From positions 1-11,299 of the forward strand of contig JAISDG010000143.1 in the NCBI GenBank assembly GCA_031265015.1: a stretch of DNA of 11,299 bases, in the 5' to 3' direction. The stretch comes from Spirochaetaceae bacterium (GTDB lineage: Bacteria; Spirochaetota; Spirochaetia; Treponematales; Breznakiellaceae). Below are positions 1 to 5,541 of the stretch, piece by piece; position 1 is the stretch's first letter, and the number at the start of each line of letters is the position of its first letter. Under the pieces are notes generated by a model. It made no database searches. It was not told where the DNA came from and saw only the letters and a list, made by a program, of their open reading frames with translations. The translations under genes were made by a program, and so were the position numbers.

Positions 1-263
1 ACTTTGAAAGAAACAACGACGATCTCTACGAGGGCTTTTCCAGGGCCCTGCGGACCAACCGGGAATACGCCGCCCTCTGCTTCCGGTCCTTTTTGTTTTA
101 CGCCAAAGGCGACTACCCCAGGGCGCTGGAATATATCGCCCGGGGAATACGGCGGCACCCCGGCGCCGCCCTGGCATACCGGATCCGCGGCAAAATTTAC
201 GCCCAGCTGGGAGAGGACGCCAAAGCGGAAGCGGACGCCGCAAAAGCGGCCCGGTGGGAATAG
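1..263 (+). CDS. TPR-like repeat protein, C-terminal fragment
   Basis: The reading frame is open from the left edge (first full codon at 3) to a TAG at 261-263, giving the last 86 residues of a protein whose start lies outside the window. The visible part contains helical, Ala/Tyr/Leu-rich repeats such as GDYPRALEYIARGIRRHPGA and AYRIRGKIYAQLGEDAKAEA. Their spacing and their small and aromatic positions fit tetratricopeptide repeats, which usually act as protein-protein docking surfaces. The last helix ends at ARWE. A longer overlapping frame runs through the same bases but gives Pro/Thr/Arg-rich nonsense, so this frame is preferred. A perfect hairpin starts five bases after the stop codon. 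The specific function cannot be told from this fragment. Confidence 0.7.
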   Translation, partial: FERNNDDLYEGFSRALRTNREYAALCFRSFLFYAKGDYPRALEYIARGIRRHPGAALAYRIRGKIYAQLGEDAKAEADAAKAARWE

Positions 264-267
264 TACC

Positions 268-290
268 CCTGTCCGCCTTTGGCGGACAGG
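268..290. repeat. Perfect 10-bp inverted repeat behind the TPR gene
   Basis: The arms CCTGTCCGCC (268-277) and GGCGGACAGG (281-290) are exact reverse complements around a TTT loop. The hairpin begins five bases after the TPR-protein stop. No T-run follows on the plus strand, so it is not a classic intrinsic terminator. It could stabilise the 3' end of the message, or be one copy of a dispersed palindromic element. Confidence 0.6.
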
Positions 291-369
291 CAATGGTTAC
301 ACCGGCATGGCGGACCGCGGCGGCCGCGGCATCTGGAAAAAAAACCCGTTCCGAATTATAGTAGAACCC

Positions 370-1023
370 ATGAAGGCTGCCAAACTCCTGCCGGTACTTT
401 TTTTTATCGCCCTCTGCGCGGAAGCCCAGGAGGCTTCGGCCATAGGGAAACCCGAGCTCTACCGGGAAGCAAATCTAAAAAAACTTATTGAAAAGTACGA
501 TGTGATTTATACCAGGGTGGATACCCTGACCGAAGGCTCAAAGACCTGGATTCCCATGGAAGCGGATGTCCATATCTGTACCGCCGTCCCGCTGGAAAAA
601 ATCAAATCGGCGATCACCGATTACGACAACTATACCGGGATCTTCCGCCGTTCCACCGCTTCCCGGACCCTCAGCCGGGATGCCGGGGGAACGACGGCCT
701 TTTTTGAAATGACCGTCGGCGCCATGGGCATTACCGTGGTAACCGCCTATACGGTGCTGCTGGAAACCCCCATAGATACCCCGGATAAATTTTTACTGCG
801 CTTTTCCCACATTTCGGATAACGGCTCCATCAGAAAGGTGTACGGCTTCTGGTACCTGGAATCGGTTATGATCGACGGAAAGCCCTACACCTATCTGCGG
901 TACTATTCCACATCCGAACCCCTGCGGGTCAACATCATTCAGAGGCAGGTCACCTCCTGGTTTATCAGTTCCGAGTACGGCAGCATGCTTAAGGATGTGC
1001 TTACCGCCGCCCGGCGCCGGTGA
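370..1023 (+). CDS. Secreted START/SRPBCC-domain protein
   Basis: This encodes 217 residues from an ATG at 370. The first 20 or so residues form a signal peptide: KAAK, then a hydrophobic core LLPVLFFIALC, then a likely cleavage near AEA. The mature part resembles START/SRPBCC-fold proteins, which bind lipids or other hydrophobic ligands in a helix-grip cavity. Supporting stretches are the early WIPMEADVHICTAVPLEKIK strand-turn-helix, ITDYDNYTGIFRR, the central FFEMTVGAMGITVVTAYT strands, and the C-terminal helix beginning near IIQRQVTSW. The open frame extends further upstream (an in-frame ATG at 307), but the signal peptide favours 370. No strong Shine-Dalgarno is visible for either start. 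It follows the TPR gene on the same strand by about 106 bases. The ligand is unknown; the family call rests on pattern, not on a search. Confidence 0.7.
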   Translation: MKAAKLLPVLFFIALCAEAQEASAIGKPELYREANLKKLIEKYDVIYTRVDTLTEGSKTWIPMEADVHICTAVPLEKIKSAITDYDNYTGIFRRSTASRTLSRDAGGTTAFFEMTVGAMGITVVTAYTVLLETPIDTPDKFLLRFSHISDNGSIRKVYGFWYLESVMIDGKPYTYLRYYSTSEPLRVNIIQRQVTSWFISSEYGSMLKDVLTAARRR

Positions 1024-1047
1024 CGGACCGCCGGAGACAAACCCCGA

Positions 1048-1074
1048 AATTAAACCTTGAGCGAAGGTTTAATT
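1048..1074. terminator. Hairpin between convergent START-domain and efp genes
   Basis: AATTAAACCTT (1048-1058) pairs perfectly with AAGGTTTAATT (1064-1074) around a GAGCG loop, an 11-bp stem. It lies 24 bases after the stop of the plus-strand START-domain gene and overlaps the efp stop codon (1069-1071) on the minus strand. The position between convergent genes suggests a shared terminator. The T-tract after it is weak in both directions, so this is moderate evidence only. Confidence 0.5.
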
Positions 1075-1629
1075 CACCCGCTCCACATATTCGTTGGTTT
1101 CGGTATTGACCAGAATTTTTTCATCCTGCTTGATAAACAGGGGCACCCGGACGGTAAGGCCCGTTTCGGTGGTTATCGGTTTTGTAGCCCCCGAAACGGT
1201 ATCGCCCTTGACATAGTTTTCGCTTTCGGCCACGGTAAAAACGACCTTATAGGGAATCTTGATATCGATAACCGCCCCTTCCCAGATGGTGATTTCGTAG
1301 GAAGAGCCTTCCTGCAGGTAGTACTTTTTTTCTTCCATATCGGCGATGGGAACTTCGTACTGGTCATAGGATTCGCTGTCCATAAAGTGAAAATTGTCCT
1401 GATCGGCGTACTGGTACTGGCAGGTATGGACGGAAACTTCGGCGTCTTCCACTTCCTGCTGGGTGGGTACGGTAAGGCTTAAGACCGAACCATCCTTGAT
1501 GCTCTTCATTTTGACGCGGGCAATGGCCGTTCCCTTGCCGGGATTATGGAATTCCCGTTCCACCACCAGGTAAGGCTGCCCCTTCTGGAGCAGGCAGGTG
1601 CCCTTTACAATGTCTCCGCCGCGTATCAT
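1069..1629 (-). CDS. efp: Elongation factor P
   Basis: EF-P binds between the P and E sites of the ribosome and relieves stalling at consecutive prolines. The 186-residue length matches the family. An N-terminal KOW-like barrel begins MIRGGDIVKGTCLL. Its tip loop reads NPGKGTAIARVK, so Lys32 sits at the position of the modified lysine (Lys34 in E. coli). Two OB domains follow, with the central YQYADQDNFHFMDSESYDQ segment and the C-terminal VKGDTVSGATKPITTETGLTV signature typical of EF-P. A GAGAGG Shine-Dalgarno lies five bases before the ATG at 1629. The gene follows the vWA gene on the same strand, and the 71-base gap contains a possible promoter. The enzyme that would modify Lys32 is not in the window. 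Confidence 0.96.
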   Translation of the reverse strand: MIRGGDIVKGTCLLQKGQPYLVVEREFHNPGKGTAIARVKMKSIKDGSVLSLTVPTQQEVEDAEVSVHTCQYQYADQDNFHFMDSESYDQYEVPIADMEEKKYYLQEGSSYEITIWEGAVIDIKIPYKVVFTVAESENYVKGDTVSGATKPITTETGLTVRVPLFIKQDEKILVNTETNEYVERVN

Positions 1630-1658
1630 GCATACCTCTCGCTTCTGTAGTTAGCAGC

Positions 1659-1687
1659 ATACTACAAAAAAAATCCCCCTTCGTCTA
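1659..1687 (-). promoter_or_regulatory. Possible efp promoter with overlapping dyad
   Basis: On the minus strand TAGACG (1682-1687) and TAGTAT (1659-1664) are 17 bases apart, each matching four of six sigma70 consensus positions. The spacer contains a run of eight T. The arms TGTAGT and ACTACA (1646-1651 and 1661-1666) form a 6-bp dyad over the -10 box and predicted start, which could be an operator. This is a pattern-based call. Confidence 0.4.
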
Positions 1688-1700
1688 TTGTCCGCATTGC

Positions 1701-2882
1701 CTACTGGGGCAGAATAATCGCGTGGAAGCGGATATTCCGGGTTTCCGCGGCTTCCCGGACCATTTCTTTTGAAATTTTCCCCCGCTGCCGGATATGGGGA
1801 GGGGCGTCGCCGATAAGGATGATAAGCCGGCTTTCCGCTTCCCAGGGGAATATGCGGGTCCCCTCGTACAGGGCTTCGTAAACCGCTTCGGGTATGTCCT
1901 TTCCGCCCCGGGGGATAATGCTGTTTACCGCCCGCTGGAATTGGTTCATATCGGAGGTAAAGGGAACGGTTTTTGTAAGGTACTCTTCGTAGTAATCTTT
2001 GTACAGGACCAGGCCGATCCGGAAGCCCGGGGAATCCCCCAGGGTATCCTTCAGCATGGGAACCAGGTTTTTCCGTATTTCGGTGATATCGTCTTTCATG
2101 GAACCGGTGGTATCCAGACAGATCACCAGATCCATGGTTTTGCCCCGCTCCCTGTCCAGGATGGTCCTGATCTTGTCTACCAGATCCGCCGGACCAGCTG
2201 AATAAACCAGATCCCCCCGGCTCCAGGCGCTGATCTCGGAAAAAGTGTCCTCCGTTTCCTTCATGTAGTTCCCCCCGGGAGGCCCCGGCAGGGGCTGCTG
2301 GGTAACTTCAAGGATGAAGGGATTGTCCCGGAAACTTCCCCGGTAGTCCGCGTAGGGCAGGGAAAAGGCGCGGATGTTAAAGTAGGTTCCGTCCACCACA
2401 TAGACTTCGCCGTGCCGGGTAGTTTCATAGCCGTAGTTCAGGATGTAGGGAATGTAAATATGGAAGGCTTCCCCCAGTTCGCCGTAGACTTCCGGGGTGG
2501 AATCGATCAGGGACCAGACTCTGGAAGACTTGGGGAGAGGCCGTTCATCAAGGAGCCGGATTTCGTCCCCGTTAACGGGATTCCACTCCGGTGCGCGGTA
2601 GGCATAGTTCGCGGAACGGAGGGCCGGATCCCTGGTGGACTCGGTCAGCAGCACCGACGCGATGCCGGGCTTTTTCCTGATAAACAGATGAAACCCCCCG
2701 TCCACCCGCTGTTCGATGCGGAGGTCTTCCGGCCCGATGGCCAGGGCCGGATTACCCGGAGAAGCCTGGGCGGCCAGGAAAACGGGGCACAGAAGAAAGA
2801 GGAGATGAAAAAAACGCCGGTACGCCTTCCCCATGCTCAAAGCCGCGGCTTTAACCGGAAGGAACCGGAGGTTCCCGCACAT
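1701..2882 (-). CDS. Secreted von Willebrand factor A domain protein
   Basis: 393 residues from ATG 2882, or 377 if the internal ATG at 2834 is used; the latter places a signal peptide (GKAYRRFFHLLFLLCPVFLAAQA) directly at the N-terminus. The upstream ATG has an AGAGG only two bases away, so the start is undecided. Residues of about 45-245 form an unrecognised beta-rich region. A C-terminal vWA domain (about 248-393) carries a metal-ion-dependent adhesion site: D257-T-T-G-S261, D329 in GGKDIPEA, and D359 in IGDAPPH. vWA domains bind protein partners through a divalent metal; the partner here is unknown. The protein is predicted to be periplasmic or anchored outside. An intrinsic terminator and strong promoter lie just upstream, suggesting attenuated expression. 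efp lies downstream on the same strand. Confidence 0.82.
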   Translation of the reverse strand: MCGNLRFLPVKAAALSMGKAYRRFFHLLFLLCPVFLAAQASPGNPALAIGPEDLRIEQRVDGGFHLFIRKKPGIASVLLTESTRDPALRSANYAYRAPEWNPVNGDEIRLLDERPLPKSSRVWSLIDSTPEVYGELGEAFHIYIPYILNYGYETTRHGEVYVVDGTYFNIRAFSLPYADYRGSFRDNPFILEVTQQPLPGPPGGNYMKETEDTFSEISAWSRGDLVYSAGPADLVDKIRTILDRERGKTMDLVICLDTTGSMKDDITEIRKNLVPMLKDTLGDSPGFRIGLVLYKDYYEEYLTKTVPFTSDMNQFQRAVNSIIPRGGKDIPEAVYEALYEGTRIFPWEAESRLIILIGDAPPHIRQRGKISKEMVREAAETRNIRFHAIILPQ

Positions 2883-2964
2883 ACCCTCTGTATCGGCATT
2901 TTTTCCCGCCGCGCTTAGCTTAATGGAAGGCCCGGCTTATACGGTCCTTACCGCGGTTTTGGCG

Positions 2965-2995
2965 TAAAAAAGCCCCTGCCCTTACGGACAGGGGC
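2965..2995 (-). terminator. Intrinsic terminator ahead of the vWA gene
   Basis: On the minus strand GCCCCTGTCC pairs with GGGCAGGGGC (one G-U wobble) around a GTAA loop, followed directly by six T. This is a textbook rho-independent terminator. It lies about 70 bases downstream of the predicted start at 3063 and about 83 bases before the vWA start codon. It therefore either ends a small RNA or acts as an attenuator for the vWA gene. Confidence 0.8.
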
Positions 2996-3064
2996 CGCGT
3001 AACCCGGCCATTCACCCGGATTGTACAGGGTCGAATAAACGCCCTAATGTAGATGGTGGCTACA
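2965..3064 (-). ncRNA. Candidate structured small RNA or attenuated leader
   Basis: A roughly 100-nt minus-strand transcript is predicted between a strong promoter (3070-3097) and an intrinsic terminator (2965-2995). Four stem-loops follow each other. First is TGTAG/CTACA at 3048-3064, right at the predicted 5' end. Second is AGGG/CCCT at 3027-3045. Third is ATCCGG/CCGGGT at 3002-3021, with one wobble. Fourth is the terminator. GGCCG/CGGCC (about 2992-3008) could compete with both the third stem and the base of the terminator, as an attenuator would. The motifs expected of 4.5S RNA, and those of the common riboswitches I compared, are not visible, so the class is unknown. A 53-codon frame crosses the region but has no ribosome binding site and reads through the terminator. 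Confidence 0.4.
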
Positions 3065-3069
3065 GCCTT

Positions 3070-3097
3070 ATCATACCACATGCCGGGAAAAAGTCAA
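3070..3097 (-). promoter_or_regulatory. Strong sigma70-like promoter upstream of the vWA leader
   Basis: On the minus strand TTGACT (3092-3097) and TATGAT (3070-3075) are 16 bases apart, each matching five of six consensus positions. A run of six T (3102-3107) lies just upstream of the -35 box, like an UP element. Transcription would start near 3063 and run towards the terminator at 2965-2995 and the vWA gene. The 21-bp dyad array begins about 78 bases further upstream. Confidence 0.65.
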
Positions 3098-3126
3098 GGG
3101 GAAAAAACGTCTTTGTGTCCGGAGTT

Positions 3127-3144
3127 CAATGCTCTGAGGCATTG
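3127..3144. repeat. Short inverted repeat between promoter and array
   Basis: CAATGC (3127-3132) and GCATTG (3139-3144) are perfect arms around TCTGAG. It sits between the minus-strand promoter and the 21-bp array, and its CAATG arm also occurs at the end of every standard array unit. It may be another protein-binding site; chance is possible. Confidence 0.35.
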
Positions 3145-3175
3145 GCTTGACAGGCCCGGCGGCTAAAGACTTTGG

Positions 3176-3448
3176 CCCGGATTCTTAAGAATCCGGCCCG
3201 GCGTCTCGAGACAATGTCCCGGCGTCTCGAGACAATGGCCCGCTGTCTCGAGACAATGACCCGGCATCTCGAGACAATGACCCGGCGTCTCGAGACAATG
3301 GCCCGGCGTCTCGAGACAATGGCCCGGCGTCTCGAGACAATGGCCCGGCGTCTCGAGACAATGACCCGCTGTCTCGAGACAATGGCCCGCTGTCTCGAGA
3401 CAATGGCCCGCTGTCTCGAGACAATGACCCGCTGTCTACAGACACCGG
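3176..3448. repeat. 21-bp tandem array of palindromic units (13 in register)
   Basis: Eleven standard units (3197-3427) each read CCCGGC or a variant, then the palindrome GTCTCGAGAC, then AATG plus one variable base. Each is exactly 21 bases with no spacer. Flanking units in the same register keep the dyad with other bases: CCGGATTCTTAAGAATCCGG (3177-3196) on the left and TGTCT-AC-AGACA in the unit at 3428-3448 on the right. Variation is confined to a few positions: GGCG in units 1, 2 and 5-8; GCTG in 3 and 9-12; GGCA in 4. The last base is G, A or T. Twenty-one bases is about two turns of B-DNA, so all dyads face one side of the helix. This fits an array of protein-binding sites. Because 21 is a multiple of three, frames stay open on both strands; those ORFs are not considered genes. 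Confidence 0.9.
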
Positions 3449-3459
3449 GCCGCGGGCAG

Positions 3460-3512
3460 CGGCGGGGACCCCCGCCGGATGATCCGTTCAGGCTTTCGGA
3501 TACTTCATCCGG
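3460..3512. repeat. Two inverted repeats downstream of the propeller gene
   Basis: CGGCGGGG (3460-3467) and CCCCGCCG (3470-3477) are perfect arms two bases apart. Overlapping them, CCGGATGA (3475-3482) pairs with TCATCCGG (3505-3512). Both lie just after the minus-strand stop of the propeller gene, where a terminator is expected. Neither is followed by a T-run, so they may act as 3'-end stabilisers or a non-canonical terminator. Confidence 0.45.
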
Positions 3513-3515
3513 TTC

Positions 3516-4490
3516 TTAGCGCAGGACGATGGCGTTGGCAGAGCCGCTTCCATTGGTAACAGGAAGGTCATGCTGCACGCCGTTGAGCCAGTAACAGGGT
3601 GGGGCGCCATCGTAGTGGGAACCCACGACATACACATCGGAACCGGATACGGCAATGGCGGTGGCGGAGCCATAGCTATTCGCGGAGAGGTCTTGCGGCG
3701 CCTCGTTAAGCCAGTAGCAGGGCATACCCCCAAAGGAGCCCGCGATATACACATCGGAACCGGATACGGCGATGCCGCTGACGGTGCTGGATGTCCCCCT
3801 AACGGGGAACACATGCTGTACACCGTTGAGCCAGTACCAGGGCGTCCCCTTATCGGCGCCTGCAATATATACATCGGAACCGGATACAGCGATGCCGTCG
3901 GCAGAGCCGGATGTCCCGGGAAGGGCCTGCAGCTTACCGTTAAGCCAGTAACCGGGCGTATGCGTAGTACTCGTACCATACTCTCCAAGCTTGGTAACGG
4001 TGACGTTGGAACCTGTGATATACACATCGGAACCGGATACGGCGATACCGCTGGCCCCGCCGGATGTCCCGGTAACAGGGAGGGCCTGCCATCTGCCGTT
4101 AAGCCAGTAACCGAAGGTGTCTCCATTAGTGCCCGCAACATACACATCGGAACCGGATACGGTGATAGCCTGGGCAGAACCCTTTGTCCCGGTAACAGGG
4201 AGGACCTGCCACCTGCCGTTAAGCCAGTAACCGGGCCTATCCCCATTAGTGCCCGCGATATACACGTCGGAACCGGATACGGCGATGTCGTTGGCAGAAC
4301 CCGTTGTCCCGGTAACGGGGAGAGCCTGCCGTACGCCGTTGAGCCAGTAACAGGGCGTACGCCCATCGGAACCCGCGATTAACACATCGGGGCCCCTGCC
4401 GGTTACGGGCTGCCCGTAGGCGGTAAAGGCCCCGATCAGGGCCACGGCCGCTAAGGCCGCCATCCGTTGGTAAAGCGTCGTTTTCATCAT
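3516..4490 (-). CDS. Secreted seven-repeat YWLNG protein, probable beta-propeller
   Basis: 324 residues from ATG 4490, which has a GGGGG Shine-Dalgarno six bases upstream; a TTG at 4496 is a poorer start. A signal peptide spans about residues 1-28 (MMKTTLYQRMAALAAVALIG, then AFTAYGQ). Residues 33-324 are entirely seven repeats of 39-42 residues, one (the fourth) expanded to 51. The pattern is GSDVYIAG-x-GYWLNG-x-Q-LPVTG-x-GSA-x-IAVS. Repeat starts are near residues 33, 73, 113, 153, 204, 244 and 283. Seven such beta-rich units fit a closed seven-bladed propeller, a scaffold that usually binds ligands or other proteins. The repeats are also very similar at the DNA level, so recent unit duplication or conversion is likely. 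I do not recognise a named family. It has its own promoter and sits alone between the array and the ferritin/VIT gene. Confidence 0.8.
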   Translation of the reverse strand: MMKTTLYQRMAALAAVALIGAFTAYGQPVTGRGPDVLIAGSDGRTPCYWLNGVRQALPVTGTTGSANDIAVSGSDVYIAGTNGDRPGYWLNGRWQVLPVTGTKGSAQAITVSGSDVYVAGTNGDTFGYWLNGRWQALPVTGTSGGASGIAVSGSDVYITGSNVTVTKLGEYGTSTTHTPGYWLNGKLQALPGTSGSADGIAVSGSDVYIAGADKGTPWYWLNGVQHVFPVRGTSSTVSGIAVSGSDVYIAGSFGGMPCYWLNEAPQDLSANSYGSATAIAVSGSDVYVVGSHYDGAPPCYWLNGVQHDLPVTNGSGSANAIVLR

Positions 4491-4528
4491 ACTCAACCCC
4501 CTGTAATCATGTATTTGTCATGAAAAAT

Positions 4529-4557
4529 ACCTTACTATGGAGGCGGTGGGCTGTCAA
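4529..4557 (-). promoter_or_regulatory. Promoter of the YWLNG propeller gene
   Basis: On the minus strand a perfect TTGACA (4552-4557) is followed after 17 bases by TAAGGT (4529-4534), which keeps the key first, second and last bases of the -10 box. Transcription would start near 4522, about 32 bases before the ATG at 4490. It lies just behind the stop of the ferritin/VIT gene, so the propeller gene is probably transcribed independently. Confidence 0.6.
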
Positions 4558-4581
4558 CGGTGATTTTTGGGCCACCGTGTC

Positions 4582-5463
4582 CTAGGCCGCGTCTATTCCC
4601 AGAACATTTTTAAGCACATACCCCACCCCGAAAGACAGGAGGGCCACTCCCAGGCTGATCAGCGTCATCTCCAGGAAACGGCGGCAAAAGTTCAGGTCCT
4701 TGGCAACGGACAAATAGTAATTAAAGAAAAAGATAATCAGCACCGCCACGGCCAGGGTAATTCCCAGGGCGGTAAAGGGGGCGGAAAGGAGCAGAAAAGG
4801 GAGGATAAGCAGGATCACCGTTACAAGATAGGCGCCGCCGGTATAAAGCGCCGACTTAACCGCCCGGGGATTGTTTTCCGCCTTGCCGGAAAGATAGTCC
4901 GAGGCGGTCATGGAAAAGGCCGCGGAAATCCCCGTTATCAGGCCCGCCAGGCTGACGACCCTGGTTTCTCCCAGCGCCAGGGTAAAGCCCGCCAGCGCTC
5001 CGGTCAGCTCCACCAGGGCATCGTTCAGGCCCAGTACAATGGACCCCACATACCGGAGCAGTTCTTCGTCAAGCATGGCCAGGATCTTTTGTTCATGCTC
5101 CGTTTCGTCTTCGCTTATTTTTTGCGCTTCGGGGAAAGAAGCGACAAGCTTTTGGTACACCCCCCGGGCCACGCCTTCGTTTTTTTCCATCCGCTTAAGG
5201 ATAAAGGTAAGGCCGAAAACCCGGGCCATGACAATGATGCGGAATACCCTGAAGCGGCCGGGTTTGATTTCCACCCCGGTTTTGCTCTGCCAGTACCGGG
5301 AATGGGCCAGCTCTTCTTCCCCCATGGCCCGGAGGACTTCGGAATTGTGGGGATCCCCGCACAGCTTCGCCAGACGGGTATACACAAAGTATTCGGTAAC
5401 TTCGTTTTTCTGGACCGCCAGGGCGGCTTTGGCGGTTTTTGTATCCGTAATCAGGGTCTTCAT
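4582..5463 (-). CDS. Ferritin-like/VIT1 fusion membrane iron (or manganese) transporter
   Basis: 293 residues. The N-terminal part (about 10-135) is a rubrerythrin-like four-helix domain. Likely di-iron ligands are E24, E51 and H54 (EELAH), E93 or E96, and E120 and H123 (ETEH). The C-terminal part (about 138-290) is a CCC1/VIT1 domain with five predicted membrane segments. It includes the family signature GLNDALVELTGALAG at the first helix and DYLSGKAE after the second. Related fusions (membrane-bound ferritin or erythrin-VIT1 proteins such as MbfA) export Fe2+ or Mn2+ and protect against metal overload. The ATG at 5463 has only a poorly spaced AAAGG. The gene follows pheT by 78 bases on the same strand and may be read through from it. 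No Fur-like operator was recognised. Confidence 0.88.
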   Translation of the reverse strand: MKTLITDTKTAKAALAVQKNEVTEYFVYTRLAKLCGDPHNSEVLRAMGEEELAHSRYWQSKTGVEIKPGRFRVFRIIVMARVFGLTFILKRMEKNEGVARGVYQKLVASFPEAQKISEDETEHEQKILAMLDEELLRYVGSIVLGLNDALVELTGALAGFTLALGETRVVSLAGLITGISAAFSMTASDYLSGKAENNPRAVKSALYTGGAYLVTVILLILPFLLLSAPFTALGITLAVAVLIIFFFNYYLSVAKDLNFCRRFLEMTLISLGVALLSFGVGYVLKNVLGIDAA

Positions 5464-5541
5464 GCCTTTATTTTAGTACGGATCCGGGGGGTGCGCCAGC
5501 GTAACCGGGCGGTCAAGGCCCGTCTTCTCTTTCGGCTGGGC

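Noticed and set aside
4..369. Extended N-terminus of the START-domain protein from position 4
   Set aside because: That part overlaps the TPR-like frame, is Pro/Thr-rich without structure, and precedes a clear internal signal peptide at 370.
2965..3064. 4.5S/SRP RNA or a common riboswitch
   Set aside because: The size fits SRP RNA, but its conserved apical GGUC/GGAA/AGCAG motifs are absent; no match to the purine, preQ1 or c-di-GMP motifs I could recall.
2965..3080. 53-codon minus-strand open frame starting with MWYDKAVATIYIRAF
   Set aside because: No ribosome binding site, the start lies within the promoter, and it crosses the intrinsic terminator.
3176..3448. CRISPR array
   Set aside because: Units are contiguous with no variable spacers, the unit is only 21 bases, and no cas gene is present.
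3172..3519. Open frames across the 21-bp array (heptapeptide RRLETMA repeats on plus, SLSRDAG repeats on minus)
   Set aside because: A 21-base period keeps any frame open automatically; the plus frame begins at a TTG with no ribosome binding site and the repeats extend symmetrically on both strands.
3488..4366. 292-codon minus-strand and 270-codon plus-strand frames over the propeller gene
   Set aside because: They repeat only because the underlying DNA repeats; the frame with a signal peptide and Shine-Dalgarno is the real one.
5464..5541. Promoter for the ferritin/VIT gene (TTGACC and TAAAAT on the minus strand)
   Set aside because: The two boxes are more than 30 bases apart and no other -35 pairs with TAAAAT at usual spacing.
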